Shown: positions 46,622-56,600 of the stretch, one piece after another | How the letters are laid out: each line of letters begins with the position of its first letter | Numbering within the stretch: the first letter of the stretch is position 1 | Assembly: GCA_012845835.1 (NCBI GenBank) | Contig: JABAKD010000014.1 | Span: 1,976,501 to 2,040,500, forward strand | DNA length: 64,000 nucleotides | Reading direction: 5' to 3' | DNA from: Undaria pinnatifida | Taxonomy: Eukaryota; Sar; Phaeophyceae; Laminariales; Alariaceae | The notes under the pieces: model-generated | The model's database searches: none | Told to the model about the DNA's origin: nothing | Seen by the model: the letters and a program-made list of their open reading frames with translations, nothing else | Position numbers and translations under genes: made by a program

Positions 46622-46801
46622 ATGGTGGCTAAACAAGTCGCGGTGCAATTAAATAATTTTAGGCGGATCCTGTGGAAGCTAGAGCTTCTAAAGGCTTCCC
46701 ACGCCGATATTCGAATAAACGTTCTTGCCTGTCTATGTCCAGAAGATCAACCCCCTACCTACGAGGTATTTGTTTTCAAGTACGTTCTGGAAGATCGCTA
46801 G
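46622..46801 (+). CDS. Small ORF, 59 codons, hypothetical
   Basis: ATG 46622 to TAG 46799. It reads MVAKQVAVQLNNFRRILWKL, then LLKASHADIRINVLACLCPE and DQPPTYEVFVFKYVLEDR. The amphipathic, non-repetitive composition is protein-like. A GTACGT donor lies inside it (about 46780), so it could be an exon. It carries copy 2 of the CCACGCCGATATTCGAA motif, which encodes the SHADIR segment. It lies 0.7 kb upstream of GT exon 2 on the same strand. No family recognised. Confidence 0.25.
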   Translation: MVAKQVAVQLNNFRRILWKLELLKASHADIRINVLACLCPEDQPPTYEVFVFKYVLEDR

Positions 46802-47534
46802 AGGTAACGATCACTCCACCGACCTTGGTTCATAACCGTACCGACACTCACGAATATTCAGCTGTTTTTGCCGCCTCCTGACTCTCGAACTAGTCTCCGC
46901 AGCGTGTGAACCTTCTCAGGATGGAAGAAAGGTCCGGAGAGATTATACCGCATGGCACATGATATATAAATAGCAGTGAAGATGCGTGTATCCTGTGTGA
47001 TACGTAAAATGCTGTGAAGAGATACTTCGTACGAACACATCCACTCATTATTTCCTGTTTTTGCATTCGCTCCATTGTCAACCTCTCCATTCCTCCCTCA
47101 CTCCCCGCACCCCGGTTCATCCGCTACTCTCAGTTTCCTTTGACGGGTGTCGATCACCTCTTTCTCCCTCCCTCGCTCCCCCTTTCCTCTATCTGAGCCA
47201 AAACCTTCGCATACACGTGGTTACTATATGTTTCTGGCACACGTTCTCCATTTTTCTTTTTTTCCCTATGTTTTTGTCGAAGTAGTTTGCTACAATATAG
47301 TCAGTTTCTCAGCCGTGGACTGCGCTCGCGAGATACATCGATCATGCATATACAAGAAAACGTAATACCCTAAGGTTGTATGGGGCTGCGGTCGTCGATA
47401 TCTGCAGCTCGAATCCGAATGGGTATACAACCAGCTGTATATAACCGAGAAATCCGTTCGTAAACGCAGGACATTCCCTACCACTCTTCTTGATTTATTC
47501 CGTGTCGCGTTTTCCCCACCTTGTAAATATTCAG

Positions 47535-48321
47535 GGATATTTTGAGCCACGACATCATCGAGAGCAGCATCATGACCTGTGTTCGGGACTCTTCGTTGCA
47601 GATATTTGAGGGGTTTCCTGGTACATTCCTGGAATGGCATGTTAGGCAGAGTCGGTGGGATAAAGGTGACCTGATCCTGGTCAAGTACCTTTTTGCTTGG
47701 TCCTATGGTCTTGCACCAAATGTCCTCAGTCTGTTTTCGAACTCTAAGTGTATACCATTCTATCGGTCCTTTGCATCTCGTACAACGGTTCACACCGGAA
47801 CTTTCAATTCGAGGGTGATCACCATCCGGCCCCTAATCGTAGCGGCGGCACTGGTGTACACTAGACTCGGCGGAAACACCATGTTTCTAGTGGTATGGGC
47901 TATTTACAATTTTGAGATTCTTCTTATACCTTTTCTAGCTAAGCTGGCAACGTCGGCTTCGTTCTTCGACGTGTTGCTTCTTACGGTACATGACGTTTAC
48001 ATGGGGGCGATTGACATCTACTACGGGTCTGCCAGGACTGTTCGGGCTCTGATTTCGATAGCGTGTGGTGCTGGTGGCTGGGTCCCGTCGGGGGATATGG
48101 GTAATACGCCGCTTCAAGCCATGTTGCAGTTTTGTAGGTGTGCTTTGTTTGAACTCGTGACGGCTCTTTGTGCGGAGTTGTGGTTCATTAGAAAGTCCAT
48201 TTACGATGGGGGGGAGTTTAGGGAGACGTATTTGACCGTGATCATGTGGTTGGGATTAGTGATCTGTCACCCGGTCTACGTCTTTGTGACTTCTCACAAA
48301 ATCGCTGTAAGGAGATGTTAA
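47535..48321 (+). CDS. NdvB-like membrane glycosyltransferase, exon 2 (residues 353-613)
   Basis: Starts directly after a CAG acceptor. The first residues are DILSHDIIE, the family's catalytic-base motif (NdvB: LLSHDLxEG). FEGFP and RQSRWDKGD follow (residues 376-380 and 389-397), the Q-x-R-W acceptor-site motif of processive GT2 enzymes with the GDW-like tail. Downstream are several membrane helices (roughly 450-500, 560-580, 588-608) separated by an aromatic loop with YYGSARTVRALI, equivalent to the interfacial segment after the GT domain of NdvB. The frame stops at TAA/TGT..TTAAGG (stop 48319-48321). There are no in-frame stops over 787 bases, in a region otherwise full of repeats. On its own it lacks the nucleotide-sugar half, so it only makes sense spliced to exon 1. 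Confidence 0.83.
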
Positions 48322-48459
48322 GGAGATGTTAAGAAGTTGCCTATTCACGTTGTCATTTCTTGACAAGGCAAAGCAGAGCTTCTCATGACTTCCCACGGCG
48401 ACACAGATTTTTCCATGTGAATACGACTCCACTTCAGTCTATACGTATACTGTAATAAT

Positions 48460-48520
48460 GCATTTGGAGGTTGTATTTGTTGAGGCTTCCGACGCCGATA
48501 TTTGAAAATCGTGTGTGTGT
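48460..48520 (+). repeat. CCACGCCGATATTCGAA motif, copy 3
   Basis: TTGAGGCTTCCGACGCCGAT, then ATTTGAAAATCG, 160 bases after the GT stop codon. See the copies at 29275 and 46693. Confidence 0.6.
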
Positions 48521-48609
48521 TCGTGTACGGGTCTGCTTCAGCCTACACGTAGTGCGTTTCCAGGCAAAGTATTCCACGCTCATGTTCTGTAGGGTTTGTG
48601 GATTCCGGG

Positions 48610-49225
48610 CAAGGGTATGGGGGTCTCACAGAACTTCCAGAAGTTTCGGGTACGGGTATGGAAGTATTACTGAACTTCCAGATGTCCGGGTATTGTGGCA
48701 CAGGCGTACAGAACTCACAGAAGTTCCAGGCGGACGCAAAATACGATGTACCCGTACCCCGAGGGTTGTGGAGCACGGGTCTTACAGAACTCACAGAAGT
48801 TCCGGGTATGGGTATGAAAGCCTTGCAGAACCTCCATAAGTTCCGCGTACGGGTATGCAAGTCTTGCAAAACTTTCTGAACTTCCAGGTATTGTGGCGCG
48901 AGCGTACATGACTTGCAGAAGTTCCGGGCAGGTAGTAACACGCTGTACCCCGTACCCTGGGTCGTTGTGGCACCGGCGTACAGAACTTCCAGACGTTCTG
49001 GGTACGGGTATGAGTGTCCTGCAAAAGTCACAGAAGTTCTTTGTAGGGTAATACCCGGGGTAAATACCCCGGGTATGGTTTTGTGTGTTCCCTACAGACA
49101 GAACGAAAATAGGAAATTCGGGTACGGGTATGACTGTGGTACAGAACTTACAGACGTTTCGGGTACGGGCAGGGTTGTACATAGCTCACAGAAGTTCCGG
49201 GTACGGGTAATTCCCGGGTAAATAC
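48610..49225. repeat. Minisatellite, CAGAAGTTCCGGGTACGGGTA
   Basis: About a dozen degenerate copies of ACAGAACTT.CAGAAGTTCC followed by GGGTACGGGTATG, spaced 45-70 bases. Some carry TTGTGGCACnGGCGTACAGA. It ends with GGGTAATTCCCGGG. It begins under 300 bases past the GT stop, so it may lie in the 3' untranslated region. Inside it is a perfect palindrome, ATACCCGGGGTA-AA-TACCCCGGGTAT (49051-49076). Open frames on both strands are repeat artefacts. Confidence 0.85.
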
Positions 49226-49414
49226 CCGCCTCAAAAGGGGCAAAAAATAAACAATTTGACTGGTAAAAAGAAAGACACAATTAATTGTCAACGCATTTAT
49301 AATTACTGCGATTGGCATAGAGCACAATACACTGATGCACTCATAGGAAATCACACATACCAGGTAGGTCTACTACTGCTGTTTTCCTGTAGCACAGATC
49401 ATGCCATGTTATTG

Positions 49415-49909
49415 TTCTCATACTAACTCGCATAATCAAGTCCGTCCGTGGTCACAGGACAGGCTCCAGGCACTCTGGAGATGGGGAATATCCCAGGGAA
49501 AAGCACAAACAAACCAAAGGTAGTACACGCATAAATCACAGCTGACGCAATTCATGCCTCCACTAGAAACAAATAAAAGTGATATCGGGAGTCAGCCTAA
49601 GATGTTCCAGGTCCATACTGGTGCATACCTGTCACTACTCGCGCCTGAAAAACCCGACTATACCGCTTGCCACCCAAGTCTAACACGTATCTATTGTACG
49701 GAGTATCTATCACTGCGAATACATACGCACGACAGACGCAATTCAATGGGAAAAAAAGAAACAAGAGAGAAGAAAAATAGATAAAGGAAAGGCAAGAAAT
49801 GACAAGAAAGCGAGAAAAGGGAAGGAAGTAGTGGAAACTGTAAGAAAAGCAAGAAAATACACGCCAAGGAAAGGAAGCAAGGAAAGGAAGAGAGAAAAAA
49901 TGTCATACT
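49415..49909. repeat. Family R3 copy, left part, interrupted by a transposon
   Basis: Parallels 18240-18720 in order: ACTCGCATAATCAAGTCCGT, TCACAGCTGACGCAATTCAT, CGGGAGTCAGCCTAAGATGT, CACCCAAG, then a GA-rich tract 49750-49898 and TGTCATACT. It resumes at 51084 with GGCAGACCCTAGGAACTGAC. Confidence 0.8.
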
Positions 49910-50299
49910 AGAGTGTTTGCGAAAATACGTTTCTAAAAATTTACTTGCCTTCCGCTAAAAAAAATGAATTGCCTTCCCACCGAGTTTTTGGTGTGTTTGC
50001 GCTAGCGGTAAACAAAATCCTGCAGGCGACGCCTCCGAAATTTAGTAGGGAAACGGGGATGTGCGCGATTGTAATATACGTACGAGTACCAGCAGCAGCA
50101 GTACGAGTACTCGTAGTATTATACGATATACGAGTACTCGTTGTACGTACTCCAGTCTCGAGCCTCTCGTTTCAGGTGCAGCAGTAAGTACCTGGAACAC
50201 GGTACATGCAAGCACCCAACAGACTACAAATCAGAGGTATGGCGGTCTGTCTCGCGCGTAAAAAACTCCTTGTGAGCAGGGACTACCTCATTACACGTG

Positions 50300-50671
50300 C
50301 TACAAGCAGAGCAACGCCTTCCTCATGCGACGGAAGGGAAGGCGAAGCGCAGTTTCCCCATGGAACGTGGACCTGTTATTGCGAAGCACCACCCTGCGAA
50401 GAATCCGCAGTGAACGCAGCGGTTTAGGGCAGAGGAGTTTCCGCTCCTCTGCCCTAAACCGAAAGTCATGCCACGCTTCAGTCGCGGTGATGTTGGAGAA
50501 GCGCGGTGGCTGCTGTCGCACAGATGGACCGATACGAGTCCTATCTTGCCAGATGCGGCACACGATAGCCGCAATCAAGGCGCGTGGTGTCGCTCTCTGC
50601 GTTGAGGCTCCTCTCCGCGTGCGTGCGTTCGACTCCGCCAGCTGCGAGAAGTTCACCACAGCTTGCAGCAA
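50300..50671 (-). pseudogene. Transposase N-terminal remnant (PIF/Harbinger-like)
   Basis: The minus frame reads ALIAAIVCRIWQDRTRIG, then TATEAWHDFRFRAEERKLL and NNRSTFHGETALRLPFRRMR. A W-x-x-FRFR segment followed by a G-E-A-L...LLRR-like helix is typical of the region upstream of the DDE domain in Harbinger-type transposases. This is family memory and was not searched. The DDE catalytic part is not seen, and the element is only 1.17 kb, so this is a deletion derivative. The hairpin at 50420-50461 lies within this frame. Two overlapping frames (plus 50325-50678, minus 50323-50574) are less family-like. Confidence 0.4.
50420..50461. other. Perfect 18-base inverted repeat, 6-base loop
   Basis: CGGTTTAGGGCAGAGGAG, loop TTTCCG, then its exact complement CTCCTCTGCCCTAAACCG. 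It lies in the middle of the TIR transposon. It could be a recent small inverted duplication or a transcript hairpin. Confidence 0.9.
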
Positions 50672-51083
50672 GCGCTGAACCCTTGGTCACGGACGCAGAG
50701 GGCAGCAACAGACGGTTCATCACCGGCCTGCTGCATATCTCTGATGTTACGCCTGCGCGTCGTGCTCAGGGTACTACCCTCTCAATCCTCCGTGCGTTCG
50801 TATTAGTAGCTTGTGTTGTGTCGTGACAACAGCCGTGGTGCTTCAAACTGGTCCTGCTTAGGGCGCTATAGACCCTTGCAGAGGCGTTCTGCCTCCGACA
50901 AATGCTCGGTGTGTTGTAGGCCAATGAAACAGAGAGACAAAATTTACCGTAACTTTTGATCAAAACCTAACTTCGACAAAGTACATTTTTGCCTTTTTTT
51001 CAAAAATTTACCGCAAATATTGCCTTCGGGACAATTTTTGAAGAAGTAAATTTCTAAAAACGTACTTTCGCAAACACTCTACT

Positions 51084-51165
51084 GGCAGACCCTAGGAACT
51101 GACTAAAGACGGCATTGGGCTCATAGAGGCTTAAAGACCATACGATTAACGATACTGTGTTGATA
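51084..51165. repeat. Family R3 copy, right part
   Basis: GGCAGACCCTAGGAACTGAC, TAAAGACGGCAT and CTCATAGAGG continue the R3 copy that breaks off at 49909. Confidence 0.75.
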
Positions 51166-51713
51166 GATCTCTAAAGGTGTACGCGTAGCTGGCGCGGGGA
51201 GACGTGATGATGACTGCAGACGGCGACACAGAACTCTTATATTATCCAGCCGTCGAGCCTGACTCGGTCTCATATGGAGCAAAACTACGAGTGACAGCTC
51301 AAATCATGCCGGGTAACATCCGGCCAAACAGTCCCCTTACACCTTATTATACATGACTCCCTTACCAACATACGGAACTTCATGATGATATAAGATGGAT
51401 CATAACCGTCATGTTCATGAGGACAATCAACATCCCCCCTCCTCATTATACACGACGAATACACTTAATATCCCCCCTGCTTTGTGCATGACAAGGCACG
51501 ACATCGCAGGGTTGATACATCGTCATATCGTAATGAACTTATATCAAACTCAGAACGCCAATAAACTCGAAACCAAAACTCCAGTCCTCAATTCAACAAG
51601 TAGTCCTCCAAGTCTCAAACCAAATAACAACAGTCTCATGCTGCAAACATCAACTACTCTCGAAAATTATTGCCAGGTGAAAACACAATAATTATATTCT
51701 CGGAAATGACCAG
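51166..51713. other. No gene recognised
   Basis: A 98-codon plus frame (51395-51691) is Asn/Thr-rich and anonymous. Confidence 0.35.
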
Positions 51714-51872
51714 GTAAAATCGGGTTTCCAGAAAATGAGACATCGATGGTACGGAGGTGGCTCCATGATTTGGAACCGGTGAATTACTTGGAGAATCTAG
51801 GCCACATCGATCATTGTGCATGTTTCCCACGAACCCAAAGCCAGAGAACATACGTTGAAGGAGAAATACTGA
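51714..51872. repeat. 159-base duplication, copy 1
   Basis: Identical to 61857-62015 apart from one base (TACGTTGAAG versus TACGTCGAAG). Both encode the same plus-strand phrase (MVRRWLHDLEPVNYLENLGH and HCACFPRTQSQRTYVEGEI). The flanks are unrelated. Confidence 0.95.
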
Positions 51873-53115
51873 GGATACGAGGAGATTGTCGTCCGCGTCG
51901 TCCCAGGCGGCTCTGTCGTTGGGACTGACTGCCGCCGCTCTAGCCGTGGAGTGGACTTCGCGGACTCCCCGTTTTTTTGCACAATTCCAAATACGAACCT
52001 GCACCAGAACGACAGCTTTCTTCGGAGCAGGAAGGAGCACAAGACCCAAGCAACTTGGGGAGCCGCGTGCATGGGACTTGTCTCGGGGGCTAAACTCCGT
52101 GGCGTGAACTGGCGTGTACGGTGACATGAGTACCCAGGCGGGGCTCGCAGGTTTGCTTGCCTCCGTTTACGCAGTAAAACCCACTCGTAGAGGTCTTATG
52201 GCGTTATGATCGCACTGAAATATGGGAGAAAGCTGACATGGGTGGATGCGACCAGATGGACAGCTTGGAGAAGAAGTATACAAACCACTTATTATCCTTC
52301 GAGCTACAACTAACACATGTAGCTGACGTTTTCGCACGCACCTCGTACAGCACTACTACCGTATGCATATACCAGGTATGCAGCAGGATTTCCACCAGCA
52401 GATTGAGCACACCACCAATGAATAGCAGTCGTTTCCCGTGGCCTCTGCTGTCGAGCGACTGTTTCTGTTGCGTCGCTCTTCGAGTGCTGATGATGGCACT
52501 GTTTCTTCTATCTATTCATAAATATGTAGTTTCACGAACAGAAAAGAGGCCTTCGGGCAAGTAGTCGGCATGGGGGTTGGTGGGGCGCGGTATTACACTA
52601 CAACGTACGAACAACTGCCCCGTAGTGCGTGCTCACAACAGCAGCCAGGGATATCGGGTGTTTTGACCTTCTCTATACCAGGTATACCCTAGAATGCCCA
52701 GCGCACAACGAACGTACCGGTACTGCTGAACATGGTGGTGGGCCCTTCCATAATAACAAGATCGTAGAGCAAGTCAACCCGGATCAGACATGTTTCCATG
52801 ATTTGAGATCCAATAATACAAGGAGTATGACACCGCCCCTCAGAAGCATTGTTTTCGTCAGGATAGTCCATAGGCTGCGGGACCTACTTAGTATACTATA
52901 GCCAGGCCGCCAGGCGAAAGGCGTTGTCTGGGGGGCGTGGGTTGCATGCTACCCTGTCCTGTGCCCTACGAGTATTGCACCAGGATACACGGCCCTAGCT
53001 ACTATTTTAGGCACCAGGATACGACGTACCAGAGGGCGCTGGGCTGCACGGTTTAATGTAGACATCGTACGCATATTTAGTTCCACATATATCTGGTACC
53101 TTCCATTTACCAGGT
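51873..53115. other. No gene seen
   Basis: Anonymous. ATACCAGGTAT words at 52369 and 52676. Short frames only. Confidence 0.35.
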
Positions 53116-53119
53116 ATGT

Positions 53120-53690
53120 TGTTTTATTTCCATGTTTTGGAAACAATCAGCAGTACCAACCTCGGTACTTGTATGTATCCGAAGAGACCACGCCTTACAC
53201 TTCAGCCAAGTATCAAGCACGGCTGTACAGGATGTAGTGTCCCGATATTATTTTGTTTATTTGTATTATCTACCTGCTGTATCCAGCCACACCCCATGCC
53301 TGATGAGTAGTACCAGGCTCCGTGCTACTGAGGGCGTTTCGCGCATGACATTGCTGGTATTTCGTGTATGATATGGAACAATACTCGGGGCTTCTGCGTG
53401 GTAACTCCTGATTGATGTAGGTTGTGGCTTATGACTGACCACGCCCTGTTGCTTTGCTGGTGGCTAGCTGCTGATGTGCGCTTTGCTGATCGCGGTTGAT
53501 ATATCGCTCTTGTTTTGGAAACGATTTGCAGTACCAACCTCGGTACTTGTACAACCTCGATACTTGTACTTATCTGATCAGACCACGCCTTACCCTTCCT
53601 AAAGTACAAAGCACGGCTATACAGCAGTGTGACGTACTGCCGATGTCATTTTATTTTACATGATCTGCTCGCTAGTAGCTGCTGCCATAC
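53120..53690. repeat. Two ~170-base direct copies (CAGTACCAACCTCGGTACTT)
   Basis: 53135-53290 and 53513-53680 share TTGGAAAC.AT..GCAGTACC, ACCTCGGTACTTGTA, GACCACGCCTTAC and AGCACGGCT.TACAG. The second copy has an internal doubling of the TCGGTACTTGTA phrase. This is the left border of the satellite. Confidence 0.75.
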
Positions 53691-56600
53691 GCTTTGCTGA
53701 TCGCGGGTGATTTACCGCTCTGATCGACGCGGCTGTGTGGTCCAGGCGTGCTTTCGGCTCTGCTGCCCATTATTGATATACGGACGTGCTGGCTATGTTA
53801 CATATGTCTGCGGGGCGGTGCCTGAGAAGGGTTTGCTGTGCTGATTGCTGTTGATATACAGCTCCGCCAGAAAAGCTTTCTGTTCGCTGATCGCGGTTGA
53901 TAGACCGTGCTGGTGATATACAGCTGCGCCGGATATGCTGTTGCCTTGCTGATATACCACCCTGGTCGACACCGCTGCGCCAGACATGCTATAGCTTGGT
54001 CGGTGTAGATACCGCTGCGTCATACATGATTTCGCTTTGATCGCGGTAGATAGGGTGTGCGTCATACATGATTTCGCTTTGATCGCGGTTGATAGAGTGC
54101 GCTGGTGATATGCAGCTGCGCCAGAGATGATTTTGCTTTGCTGATCGCGGTTGATACACCGCCCAGGTCGACACGGCTGTGTCGTCCAGAAGTGCTTTCG
54201 CTTTATGTATTTTTATTTAATGCTGTTGATATACAGCTATACCGCGCTGGTGATATACAGCTGCGCCAAAGATGATTTCGCTTTGCTGATCGTGGCTGAT
54301 ACACCGCCCAGGTCGACACGGCTGTGTCGACCAGAAGTGCTTTCGCTTCAGTTTTGATTGCTGTTGATATACAGCTCTCGCCATTGATATACCGCCCTGG
54401 TCGACACGGCGGTGTCGTCCAGAAGCGCTTTCGCTTTATTTATTTGTATTTATTGCTGCTGATATACAGCTATACCGCGCTGGTGATATACAGCTGCGCC
54501 AGAGATGCTTTTGCTTTGCTGTTCGCGGTTGAGGCACCGCCCAGGTCGACACGGCTGTGTCGACCAGAAGTGCTTTCGCTTTCGTTCGTGATTGCTGTTG
54601 ATATACAGCTTTCGCGGTTGATATACCGCCCTGGTCGACACGGCTGTTTGGTCCAGGAATGCTTTCGCATTTATTTCTGATGTCTGTTGATATACAGCTA
54701 TACCGCACTGGTGATATATAGCTGCGCCGAATATGCTCTTGCTTTGCTGATAGCGGTTGATATAGCGCCCACGTCGACACGGCAGTGTCGTTCAGAAGTG
54801 CTTTCGCCATTATTTTCGATTGCTGTTGATTTGCAGCTCAGATATGCTTTCGCTTTGCTGATCGCGGTTGATATACCGCGCTTGTGATATATAGCTGCGC
54901 CAGAGATGCTTTTGCTTTGCTGATAGCGGTTGATACACCGCCCAGGTCGACACGGCCGTGTCGTCCAGAAGCCGTTTCGCTTTAGTTTTTATTGCTGTTG
55001 ATATACAGCTATACCGCGCTGGTGATATGCAGCTGCGCCAGAGATGCTTTTGTTTTGCTGATCGCGTTTGACACACGGCCAAGGTCGACACGGCTGTGTC
55101 GTCCAGAAGCCCTTTCGCTTTAGTTTTGATTGCTGTTGATATACAGCTATACCGCGCTGGTGATATACGGCTGCGCCAGAGATGCTTTTGCTTTGCTGAT
55201 CGCGGTTGATACACCACCCAGGTCGACACGGCTGTGTCGACCAGAAGTGCTTTCGCTTCAGTTTTGATTGCGGTTGATAATACAGCTCTCGCCATTGATA
55301 CACCGCCCTGGTCGACACGGCTGTGTCGTCCAGAGATGCTGTCGCTTTAGGTTTATTTATTGCTGTTGATATACAGCTGTACCGCGCTGGTGATATGCAG
55401 CTGCGCCAGAGATGATTTCGCTTTGCTGATCGTGGCTGATACACCGCCCAGGTTGACACGGTTGTGTCGACCAGACGTGCTTTCGCTTCAGTTTTGATTG
55501 CTGTTGATATACAGCTCTCGCGGTTGATATACCGCCCTGGTCGACACGACTGTGTCGTCCAGAAGCGCTTTCGCTTTATTTATTTGTATTTATTGCTCTT
55601 GACATACAGCTATACCGCACTGGTATATACAGCTGCGCCAGAGATGCTTTTGCTTTGCTCTTCGCGGTTGAGACACCGCCCAGGTCGACGCGGCTGTGTC
55701 GACCAGAAGTGCTTTCGCTTTCGTTTTTGATTGCTGTTGATATACAGCTTTCGCGGTTGATATACCGCCCTGGTCGACACGGCTGCGTGGTCCAGAAATG
55801 CTTTCGCATTTATTTCTGATGGCTGTTGATATACAGCTATACCGCGCTGGTGATATACAGCTTCGCCGGATATGCTGATAGCGGTTGATATACCGCAATG
55901 GTCGACACGCTGTGTCGTCCAGAAGTGCTTTCGCCATAATGTTCGATTGCTGTTGATATACAGCTCAGATATGCTTTCGATTTGCTGATCGCGGTTGATA
56001 TACAGCTGCGCCAGATATGTTTTGCTTCGTTGATCGCGGTTGATACCGCCCTGGTCGACATGGCTGTGTCGTCCACAAGTGCTTTCGATTTCGATTTTGA
56101 TGGCTGTTGATATACAGCTATACCGCGCTGGTGATATACAGCTGCGCCAAAGATGATTTCGCTTTGCTGATTGTGGCTGATACACCGCCCAAGTCGACAC
56201 TGCTGTGTCGACGAGAAATGCTTTCGCTTCAGTCTTCTGATCGCTGTTGACATACAGCTTTCGTGGTTAATATACCGCCCAGGTCGACACGGCTGTGTCG
56301 TCCAGAAGTGCTTTTGCTTTAATTCGGATGGCTGTTGATATACAGCTACACCACGCTGGTGATATACAGCTGCACCAGAGATGCTTTTGCTTTGCTGATC
56401 GCGGTTGATACACCGCCCAGGTCGACACGGCTGTGTCGACCAGAAATGCTTTCGATTTTGTTTTTGATTGCTATTTATATACAGCTCTCGAGGTTGATAT
56501 ACCGCCCAGGTCGACACGACTGTGTCGTCCAGACGTGCGTTTGCTTTGGTTTTTGATGGCTGTTGGTATACAGCTATGCCGCGCTCATGATATACAGCTG

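Larger units (their letters stand above)
49910..51080. mobile_element. TIR DNA transposon, PIF/Harbinger-like, 3-base target duplication
   Basis: TIRs: left AGAGTGTTTGCGAAAATACG and right RC AGAGTGTTTGCGAAAGTACG, matching for about 37 bases with 3 mismatches (to TTTACTT). ACT is duplicated at 49907-49909 and 51081-51083. The paralogous R3 copy at 18728 has the empty site (GTACTAGCAG), which supports precise insertion of 1171 bases. TSD length is slightly ambiguous because TIR and target overlap (3-base ACT or 5-base TACTR). Internally there is a transposase-like remnant on the minus strand and a long hairpin. Class assignment rests on that remnant and the short TSD. Confidence 0.85.
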
